From NCBI GenBank assembly GCA_000310025.1, contig FN649751.1:5231894-5295893 (forward strand): a stretch of DNA of 64,000 nt, in the 5' to 3' direction. How positions within the stretch are numbered: the first letter of the stretch is position 1; the number at the start of each line of letters is the position of its first letter. Position numbers and translations under genes: made by a program. The notes beneath the pieces were generated by a model. It saw only the letters and a program-made list of their open reading frames with translations, did no database searches and was not told where the DNA came from. Below, piece after piece: positions 55,401 through 64,000 of the stretch. The DNA is from Ectocarpus siliculosus (lineage: Eukaryota > Sar > Phaeophyceae > Ectocarpales > Ectocarpaceae).

Positions 55401-57246
55401 ATTTTCACCTTGTCTCCTTCGTCTTCAAAGTAGAAGCTAGATCCACAACCACTCGCGCATGCTCGGAAGCTTCCGAGCACATCGGAGAAGTATATGGTGT
55501 CGCAATCCAGGGAGATGCTTTTTCGTCGAATCTCTGCGGATGACATGTGCTGATCCATGGGGAAGGTGGCAAGCAGTACAGGGAATCCGAAGACATCGTG
55601 TTCGTTGGCGGTCTGAGTACTCTGGCACAGATACATAAAGCCTCAGAGAGCCACAAACATGACGACCAATGGGACGCCTTCCTGGCTCAAGCCACAACCA
55701 ATGGTAGCATCACGTGGGATGCGAGTTCTTCTGCTGTGCGATAACGGGGCGCGCCGTGTTGTACTGGGCCCCCTCGCTTGGTAGTCCGAGAGATGTTTGT
55801 CTGCTATTCGCTTCTCGCAGAGTACGCTTTTCCTTGGGCGAATCTTACCTGCAGCATGATGAAAAGAGTTTCCGCGGCCCCTCGCGTCTGGAAGTCAATC
55901 GAGACAACCCTTATGTCAAGCGACGGATATTCCTTTCTCAACCGGGCGGCTATCGCGTATTCGCCCTCCAGCTCTTGTTGGACCCCAACCCAGAGAGTGT
56001 CTTCTGGCTTGAGCTTGAGGTTGTCTAAAAGCCAAAAGAGCATTGGGCGTCCGACAATGTTTATTAACGGTTTGGGCAGCCGATATCCTTCGGCTGAAAA
56101 TCTGCAACATGACGGTAGCATAAGGAGTATACACACGAGGCAGAGAAAAATAAGTACGGTAATTACATAGCATCGTAGGGACGGGGCTGAGGGACGAATT
56201 TGTATCGACAGCATGGTATCTGTACTGTTGACTGAGGTGTCAACAGAGATTTTCTTGCGCCGTGTCAATCGCAGTGAGAACCTATCGATTCTATTTCTGC
56301 GGGAAAGGTCGTCGTAGCTGCAGCCTCATATCACATTCCCACAGCAGTTCGCTGTACCCACATGAGTCTATTTGTTGATTGACCAAGAAAACGGACTGAA
56401 TCTAGCGGAAGATAAGACTATCAAAGGCGGTCGTTGTACAACATGCCGCGCTGCTGTCGAAGATTCGGGGTATCGCATTCGTATACATATGTCATACACT
56501 ATAATAACCAAAAGCAATACTGGAGGCTTTTCATCGCAGCGGATGGTTTGAAATCCCGTGGTGTCTGCGTTTAGCGTTTGTTGCGCGCGCCCCGTGACAA
56601 ACACGCAGAGCAAATGCTCTAGCTATGTTGAAGGGTAAATGACTCTCGCACCCGGTTCGTGACTCTGTAGAATGCAATAGAGATGTCGGACGAGGTGTGT
56701 GCTGCAGTGGTGGCGATGCCAAACGAACTCTCCGTAACGGACCGTGTGGTTCTGTCCTACGACATGTACAATACAGCAGACTGGACTTTCGACTATGTAA
56801 TACTAGAGCAGGGGCAGCACTACAGTCTAGACCTGTAGTAGACTGCAGCAGTACCGTCTACGAGTAGGCTACTGCTGCTGTTGTACTGTAGATCCCGAGA
56901 GACAGCGGTGCTGCGTTGTTTCCACGCTGAGGGAAAGTGAGGTTCACCTGCACAGGCAGAGAGGTAGACTAGTGTAGCTGGGGTCTCTTGAGTTTCGAAA
57001 CTTCGGCAGTGCACCACTCTTGTATGCACCACGGTGCTTGGGTATGGTCTGAGCTGCTGCTGGGGCTGTCCTTGGTAGGGAACGAGGTGGTGTTGCTTGT
57101 ATGTACGCAGAACGCCGTTTTGCCGTGAGCTGATTCTCTGAACAACAGGGTATCGAGGTTATGAGCAGGGTGGACATGCATATATTTTTTACGCGTGCAG
57201 TCCCTTACCTGGACCCACGCCCTGCCATGGGTATCATGACGTTCAT
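49486..57246 (-). CDS. Nucleotidyltransferase / HAD-like / APH-kinase fusion protein
   Basis: Minus-strand exons: 57246-57209, 56101-55849, 55549-55409, 55203-54982, 54647-54509, then an unresolved stretch, 52496-52325, 51953 to about 51770, a short one near 51.45 kb, 51002-50898, 50456-50385, 50048-49872, 49656-49486. The first five and the last six blocks are each phase-consistent where resolved. The start MNVMIPMAGRGSR plus FSAEGYRLPKPL is the nucleotide-binding G-x-G...PKP signature of sugar-1-phosphate/choline-phosphate nucleotidyltransferases; SLDCDTIYFSD (about 110-120) supplies metal-binding aspartates. KTRVFFDLDRSL (about 253-264) matches HAD motif I (usually DLDNTL), but the rest of that domain was not found between 54.5 and 52.5 kb. 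GELHFYRSIPPEL, SFSHLVTNHC, FVHGDPVFSN, FVDMRG and NYDLAKVYQSL are an aminoglycoside-phosphotransferase/choline-kinase-like domain with its HGDxxxxN catalytic loop. Likely role: activating a sugar or amino-alcohol for glycan or capsule-like synthesis (inference). Confidence 0.82.
54170..54306 (+). repeat. Two-unit tandem repeat, period 69 bp
   Basis: CTATCTTGATTGTCTGACTT and the following AGCATTAGTG...GAAGCCGGTAGATAG are present twice, at 54172 and 54241. It lies in the unresolved intron/HAD region of the nucleotidyltransferase-kinase gene. Confidence 0.9.
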
Positions 57247-57936
57247 GCTGCCTGAGAGAGGGGCGGCTTCGTTCGCCGTCGTGCAGTGACACTTCCTCTC
57301 CTTCAGATCTTCACCGCCGTACCGAATCCGAAGAGATGCGCGATCTAATTGCCCGCGATCTATGTGCGGTCATTCGCGATCTCCGCCCGGTCATTCTCGA
57401 TCTACGGAGATTCGGTCTCTGTCATTCGATGCACGGAGCCCCCATTTTGGCGCGGACAAGCGGACCAGGATCAGCGAGCAGCTGGCGCTCGGTGAGATGG
57501 GCGTAGATGATACGTAGACCAGGATCCACAAGATTACGAGCTAAGCAAGAGCCTAATTGACTTGAGATTCGTCAAGGGAGACACGCAAAGCTTCTGGACT
57601 ACCGCTAAATCGGTTTGAACTCGGGACAACGCCAACTTCAAGCTCGAATGATAGAGGTCAGGCAGGCTGTTGTACATGCTGTGCTCCTGCTGTCTCTCGT
57701 GCCCTAGGCAAAAGCTGTGCCTGTACCCATGTGAACCGAAGGGTGCACTGCTGTGGGTGTGCCTTATGCGAAAGATGGTGGACTTGGACATGTGTTGGGG
57801 TTTGTTTTTTTGTTGTCCCTCTGGACTGGTACACCAGAAGCAGGCCTGCCCCGCTCTCTTTGAACTTTGACGCTCACATCATGTTCCTCTCCGATGTTCC
57901 GTCGGGATCCGCTCCTTGCTCCCGCAGACGATCATC
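57247..57936. promoter_or_regulatory. Divergent promoter region between nucleotidyltransferase-kinase and cyclin Y genes
   Basis: The two start codons are 690 bp apart and face away from each other, so the promoters of both genes must lie here unless non-coding first exons exist. At about 57330-57420 there is a cluster of imperfect CGCGATCT / TCATTCGCGATC / TCATTCTCGATC repeats that could be regulatory or simply a minisatellite remnant. No TATA-like element can be assigned to either gene with confidence. Confidence 0.5.
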
Positions 57937-60900
57937 ATGGGGAACAATGCCAGCAGTCCGACAGACAGAAGGAGTACGGCTTCCGCCAGAGGGCCAGCCC
58001 ACGTAAGAGCGTGCCCCGGGCTTTTTCCCCCGCCGCGAAATGCAAGGCGTGTGTTCAAATGCGGACAACAGAGCACCCTGTCGTTCAGTTGCTTTGTATG
58101 CACAGCATTAGACTTGTAGAACCAGTCCTTTGTACAGCAGCAGACTCCCAAGAATCTATTTACAAGAATGGGTTCCGTGTCACCTAAAGAATATGAACTC
58201 TGCGTGTGCTTCTTGGGGGGGGGCGCGAACGTCTCGCCCGCATCGCCTACTATCGACGTTTGCCAGCTGCATTGAACGCAATGCATCTCGGCTAAACAGG
58301 TGCAAGAGGTTGTTGTGCACGTGTGTGGTGGTGGGATGGAACTCCTGCGCATATCCACGACCTTCTCTCCCCTCTGTCTCTCTCGCTGGTGATCGAGCCG
58401 GTTTTGTGCGTACCTCTTGATGGAGAGATTGCTGTTGACCTTTTCCCTTTCGTTTGCTGTGGGGGTTGTGTTGGGAAGGGACATGCATTATGTACTTCGT
58501 TCAGAGAACCCCCCCCCCTTCTCCTTCATTAATCTACCTCTTGTTCTTGGAGTTTTCTACGGTAGCAAACGGCACACACGCGCTGTAGAGTTGTAGATAA
58601 TGCGTAAATGTATGCATACATGAGACTGACATATTTCCATTGGTGAGCCGATGAGCGTGGTTTTGACGTCAAGAAACACCAGTTACCTTCAAGCAAAGAC
58701 AGCCGGGTTTGTTTACTGTGCGCATATTAGGAGACTACCCATGAAATGGATGGGGCCGCAGAAGGACAAAACTGACACGAATCGAAGAGCTTCCTCTCAA
58801 GACTACAGTTGTAGTAGTCTCCTGCTGTACAATGCATACAGCCGTAGTCTCGTCATCTCCTGTTGCTGTGTTTCGACATGCTGTGCCCTCCTTCTTCCCC
58901 CCAGCCCATAACGTTGGTCTAAAAGGGCTGTAGACGGGGGGTTGTTGTTGTAGGTCACCAAATTCCCTCCCACGGCAGTACACGAGTTACCCCAACAATA
59001 TCAGCTACTAGTACACGTACACGAGTTACCCCAACAATATCAGCTACTACACATAGAGACGGTGCTCTCGCCGCTCGTGTCCGCACCCAACGACGGGCAG
59101 TGGGGGTCTGCAGAAGCAGCCGTCAACATGGACGTCATGGGCCCCGCCGGCACGCTTGGATGGGCTGATTCTTGCAACACGATGGACAGCACCATGGACA
59201 CTACTCCTTCCTCCGGCGAAGAGGGGGGAGTGCCGCTGACAAGGTGAGCGAGCGGACAGAGTTATGCCGGCCTGTGCGCGGCCGAAAGCGGAGTTGGCGT
59301 TCGATATCCTTTCGCCGCAACCGCAATTAGCGTTCGATTGTATTCTTTTGCTTATCTCCGCCGCAGTCGGCTTCCCCGTTTTAGCCGTCTACGACGCGCG
59401 CAGCAGGTTCGCGTGCGGAGGGTTTCGAGATAGCTTTTTCCCGGTTTTTCCCGGCTTAAGGCCCCAAAGATACGAAAGGAAGGCGAATGAAAACAAAAAA
59501 AAAACGGACAAGAGGTTACTGCTGTTGGAAACTTGGCGTTCGTTTTGGGAACACACACCATACGCACCATTGCTTTCGGTGAAAGAACGGGTGTGGAAAC
59601 AACTTCCCGTCCCTGATGTGTTGAACCCCCTGGACACACATTGACGTTCAACCTCTTGATGTAGCGGTTGTAGTGGATGTGCTTTGCCACAGAGAACACA
59701 CGGACCTTTCCTACGAGCCTACTAGCTGTTACAGGAACACTCTTTTGCCGCCCGAAAATGCTGGCACATTCGAAACACTGCTGTGGCCAAGGGGCGCTGG
59801 TCTAAGCGGCTTGTCTCACCACGACAAACGCATCCTCCACGACAAATGTATGAGCCCTCACGTCGCCTCGTACCGCCTTCTTATTGGGTGTGAACTCCCT
59901 GGTGAGGCAGGAGGCTGAGCAGCAAGACGAAACGCCAGATTTCTGAAGAGGAGCAGGAATTTTTCGACTCCATGGAGCTCAATATCCAGCGCAAGCAGGT
60001 GTGTACGAAAAAAAACGCCAAAAAGAAATTTAGCACTCCCTCGAGAGGCCATTGAGTCAGGCGGAACCATCTTGATTGTGGTCAATCCCATAAGGAAGAC
60101 GCAGCTGCCGTTCGTTCTCGCATGGCAGTCTTGGGTGTACGCCGCACTGCTCGGTACACAAGGACTGCTGGTCCAGAGCCAGACGGTTAATATTGACTGT
60201 GTGACAAAACTCCTGGGGGACCCCGGCGCGAGCGGACAATCACACGGCGGTGGGTGTAGTGTAGTAGAACCGACCTTGTGAATTCAACACGGGTTGAGGA
60301 TGTTGCGATTCCACGGCATGTGCAACGGCCGCGGGCATGGCATCAGGAATACTTGCGGCCTTGCCTGCGAAACCCCACCTCCCCCCCCTCACGCTCCCCT
60401 TCCGCTGCTCGGCGCAAGGTCGTCCCCCCCGTGTCTTGGTCAATCGCAATGTTTCCTCGTACCTCTCGTACTTGACAACAACACCAACAACACCAATAAC
60501 TTGTCGTTTGTACTGTTTTGTACGCGACAATAACCACGACAACAACAACGAAAGAGCTACGGAGGTCCAATACCGCCGGAGCCGGAGCCGCACCAGTGGA
60601 CCAACTTCATCGGCGGCACCCTGAACAGCGTCAGCCGGGAGCACAAGCCGCACTACATGTTTCGCACCGTGCCCTACATGGACATGGACATCCTGCACAA
60701 GCACAATAAGCACCTCAACTGGTGAGAGAGAGGGAGAGAGAGAGCGAGGGGGGAAGCTGTGCGGTAGACTATCGATTGAGCAACTTCTGTCGCCTCAACT
60801 GGTGAGAGAGCGAGAGAGCGAGGGGGGGAGTTGTGCGGTAGACTATCGATTGAGCAACTTCTGTCTGGCAAGAACGAAGCGGCGGCGTGCGACAGGCGGC

Positions 60901-62121
60901 TCCGCTCGTAGATGGAACCGCCGTGCTGCAAGCGCTCAGTCGTTGCACTCGTCGAGCTATTGATAGGGCCACGCCGAGATCGAGGACGAAGAAAGGGGGT
61001 CTCTGTGTAGAGCGCTACTGCTGTGCGGTATGCTGCTTGTGTTCGCTGGTCAAGGGAATTAATTTGTGTGGTATGCTGTTTGTGTTTCTTCTCGCGGGAC
61101 TGAAAAAGGAACACGAGACAATGTTTCTATTCTTTTTGCTTTTCCAGCCTCTGCCTTACTTCCCAACGCTGTCAAATAGTGGCACAACGATTTCGCGTGT
61201 TATGTGTGCCTCTTTGCACGGGCTTGCCGTCCGTGCCTCCTTCGTGCCGTGCTCCCGGGGGATTCTGTCCTTTCCTATCGTCGGGTGCAACAAGCCTTGG
61301 GCCTGTACACCAGGTCTCCACCAGGCTGGTTTGCTTTGCTTGTCTCCTCTCCCCACAAACGAGTCTTTCTCATTCTCTTTGTGGTCTCTGTTGAGTGGAC
61401 CGCGACTCCTTGTCGTTGTTGTTGTGGCAGGGGGGCGGCACGACCGGCGAAGCTTCCCTTGAAGAGGAGGAACAGCTCGTCTAGCGTGGAGCTGTGCCTG
61501 TTCATCGACGACCTTGACGTGCAGGTGACGACTTGAAGCATAGACGAGGGGAAGAACCTCACCATTTACGCCCGCCCTTCGTGCTTGATACACGTAAGAC
61601 GAAAAGTTATGTAACACACACGCACAACAAAAAACATGAAACCGGCTGGTATTTCACGAACTTACATAAATAATATCGGTTTTGTTTTTTACCGCACTAA
61701 CTCTATACATGTCGTAGTAATGCTGCATGTTTCACCTGATGCCTCATCTCGCCTCAAGCTTGTCCTAGGAACCAACATCCTGAACTCCGGTTTCGAAAGG
61801 GCCGTTTCCTTGGCGTGTGCCGAAGCACAACCAAACAAACACATACATGCATAGTATAAATTACTTCCATGTCGAGTACCGCATCGTGAAAGTAATATGG
61901 TGTGCGGAGTGATGTCGCTGTACCTACACCCCAGAAAAACCACCACAGGCTATAGATATAATATCCCTATAACTTAAAACTCGTCGATGCCCACTGCAAA
62001 AGGCCATGATCAAGGTCACGAGCTTGGTGCTGCACCACCACATCTCGGAGGGCTGCGCCATGTCCTGGCCCATCGACCCGCGATTCAACATCTTCAACGA
62101 CCCTCCGGGAATGGAGGTCGC

Positions 62122-62152
<31 letters not shown>

Positions 62153-63442
62153 GGCAGCAGGGGAGTTGCCAACGGAGGAGGAGGCTTGCGCGCTGTGGGT
62201 AGGGGCGGGGAGGGGGGGTGGGGATCTAGAGGGCCGCCGGAGCGACCGCCTCCGTCATACGCAGAGGTGTTTTTTTATTTTATATTGGGGGGGGATTTTT
62301 CGCGTTTTCTTTTTTGTCAGTGGGTCGCGACTTGAAACCGAAATCGTTGTTGTTATGTTGGCGTCGTTGCTTGTTGTGTGTTGTTCTAGTATTCATCGTG
62401 CACGCACCCAGCAGTCAATTGTCGTGCGCAGCGTTTCCGAAGAGGATCTGCAGGGGTTAGCGGTGAGAAACGCGCTGGGTCCAAGAGAAACGTGTTGCGG
62501 TTGATGTGCCACAGGTTTCAACCTGCCTCTATCGGTGTTATCATGTAGCACGTGTGCGACCCCGCTGTGGTCGAGCGAGCCACGAGGCAGGACCAGCGTG
62601 ATCGTTTGCTTCGTGTGGCTTTCTCCCGTGGGAGGCGCTGTTTCGTTGTTGATCTGTCTGTCGTCAAGTGACGGGTACAGCGGGAGGGACTAGTGCCTGG
62701 TCTGTCTCGCCACACAGCAGCAGCAGCAACAGCGGCAGCAGCAGCGCCATGGTGTCAGCTGAAGTTTTTGAGCAATGCAAATGGCGTGTGGTCGGCCAGT
62801 GACAATGCAGATTGATCGATTGGCATTGCCTTTCCCCGCGCTTGAGTTTAGGAGTAGATAGCGCTGCCCGGTGGATCAGCTGTGTCAGCAAGCGTGCTCT
62901 GCATATCACGGTACCCAATTACTTGGCGAAACGCCTTGACTGATCTAAAACGATCCTAGTCTGCACACCAGCCGTCCGAACTACTCCTTCGCCAAGGCAG
63001 GGCTTTTTTTTTGTGCCAAAACCCGTCGAAACACCACGTCAGAACACCACTTTGAACGTATGGCTGGCTAATTCTACCACCGGTCGTGCCCTGTGATTTT
63101 CCTTCGTGTGTGGTCACTCCAACGTTTTCGTAATAGAAAACAATGTGAACACGCCGACTACAATGCGCTGCTAGGACACTCCCCCCCTCCCCTCTTTCTG
63201 TGTGTCTTGTGCGAATAGAGAGCACACCCTAGATGGGATGTTGCCCCCATCGAGACGCTCACGCACGCACTAACGCACGCGTTTTCCTCCGCCGGCCGGA
63301 CCAAGCAGGTGCTAGAGTTTTACTCGTACGTGTTCAAGACGGCCCAGCTGGAGAAGGACTGCGTGATCATGTCCTTGGTGTACATCGAGAGGGTGCTCAC
63401 GGAGACCGCCGGCAAGCTACGAATCTTTAGAAAAAACTGGAG
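57937..63442 (+). CDS. Cyclin Y-like protein (partial, continues past window)
   Basis: Cyclin Y activates CDK14/16-type kinases at the plasma membrane in animals. Seven phase-consistent exons: 57937-58002, 59044-59243, 59911-59998, 60555-60721, 61431-61524, 62003-62266, 63309-63442 (337 codons plus 2 nt). The start MGNNASSPTDRRS fits an N-myristoylation signal, as in human CCNY, whose start is also MGN. VELCLFIDDLDVQ plus MIKVTSLVLHHHI matches the family's pre-cyclin segment, and DPRFNIFNDPP follows. A Ser/Gly-rich insert (about residues 240-280) interrupts before the cyclin box: VLEFYSYVFKTAQLEKDC, VIMSLVYIERVLTE and ending FRKNWR, where the next exon should continue. The last donor is AG|GTGAGG and no continuation was found by 64000. 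Tandem duplications overlap one acceptor and one donor of this gene. The family assignment is confident; the kinase partner is unknown. Confidence 0.85.
58981..59049 (+). repeat. 39-bp tandem duplication containing a 3' splice site
   Basis: CACGAGTTACCCCAACAATA and TCAGCTACTA occur twice, at 58981 and 59020. Each copy ends in a TATCAG|CTACTA acceptor. The second acceptor gives the exon 2 start used in the cyclin Y model. Confidence 0.9.
60711..60870 (+). repeat. 80-bp tandem duplication containing a 5' splice site
   Basis: CCTCAACTGGTGAGAGAG and the following GAG-rich stretch plus TGTGCGGTAGACTATCGATT occur at 60713 and again at 60793. The unit spans the end of cyclin Y exon 4 and its donor, so the donor is duplicated 80 bp downstream. 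Confidence 0.9.
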
Positions 63443-64000
63443 GTGAGGAGAAGGAGGAGGGGAGGGTAGTGACAACTGGAATCGTCTTGATTTGGAGATG
63501 ACGCATGGGGTTTGTAGTAGAAGGATGCGGTGGTGTTTTTTCGCGGAAGGCAAGTTTTTTTTTTACCGTTCTCCCCGAACCATCGATTCCCCAACCCACC
63601 CCCCCACCGCCGCTCCCTGAATTAGTTTACGTAGTTTGAGGGAACAAGAGCCTGGAGCGCCTCTTTCGAGCGGCATTCTGGCTGTTTGTTGGTTTTTGCC
63701 TACAGCAGCTGCTGCTCTTGGCTCTCTATCGCCAAGACTAACGCTACCTGCTTTGTGGACCGGCCTTAATGCATTCGAGTGTGTAAACTGTAGTCCGAGA
63801 CCCTCGTTCCTGGAGCGCCGAAAATGAACAAGAAAATCGACCGTATTTTTTTACGCATGCCGTTACAACAAAGCGATTGATTTGATTCGTCTGACGAGTC
63901 TTGAAGGCGGGGTCTCCTGAAGGTCGCTGTTGACGTCCTTCGTGCGGTATTGGCGGGGGCCCGTGGATGCGCCGCACTTTCCCATCGCCCCCCCCCCCCC
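63443..64000 (+). other. Intron of cyclin Y-like gene, to window edge
   Basis: The sequence after the exon 7 donor contains no frame that continues the cyclin box (the expected NWR...ASKVWDD region is absent), so it is read as intron. It ends in a C-run at the window edge. Confidence 0.6.

Overview
This window is nuclear DNA from an intron-rich eukaryote with moderately high GC, most likely a brown alga (stramenopile) of the Ectocarpus type. The evidence is short exons (about 40-400 bp) with GT-AG introns of several hundred bp, many CAG/CTG and poly-G tracts, a flagellar gene, and no operons, ribosome binding sites or compact bacterial ORFs. The taxon is an inference. The exon models were assembled by hand from protein-family motifs, splice consensus and phase bookkeeping; no search was run.

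Layout. (1) 1.4-6.7 kb, minus: a nine-exon EngB/YihA-type GTPase with a mitochondrial-looking presequence. (2) 9.3-30.1 kb, plus, divergent from the first: a 24-exon gene for an SDE3/MOV10-type RNA helicase. The phase-consistent model gives 1,599 residues, with a long glutamine-rich, WG-containing N-terminal extension. (3) About 31.9-37.6 kb, plus: CFAP91 (MAATS1/AAT1), a flagellar axoneme protein. (4) 37.9-38.8 kb: a nearly exact 198-bp inverted repeat. (5) 39.5-42.0 kb, minus: a protein with two ubiquitin-like segments. (6) 43.6-47.7 kb: a repeat-rich block with a long self-complementary hairpin, a three-copy 0.4-0.6 kb repeat around an assembly gap, and one unknown 280-codon ORF. (7) 49.5-57.2 kb, minus: a gene fusing a sugar-1-phosphate-type nucleotidyltransferase, the start of a HAD-like domain and an APH/choline-kinase-like phosphotransferase. 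(8) From 57.9 kb past 63.4 kb, plus and head-to-head with the last: a cyclin Y homologue with an N-myristoylation-type start, running off the right edge.

The genes are independent transcription units rather than one pathway. Two divergent pairs (EngB/helicase and nucleotidyltransferase/cyclin Y) share upstream regions. The strongest candidates for something new are the helicase, which joins a Q-rich, WG-bearing putative Argonaute-hook region to an SDE3/MOV10 core with a non-standard motif II, the three-part nucleotidyltransferase-HAD-kinase protein, and the long perfectly placed hairpin at 44.4-44.7 kb. A roughly 540-bp dispersed element bounded by poly-G sits in two helicase introns, with a remnant in an EngB intron. 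Two 100-bp runs of N are assembly gaps.
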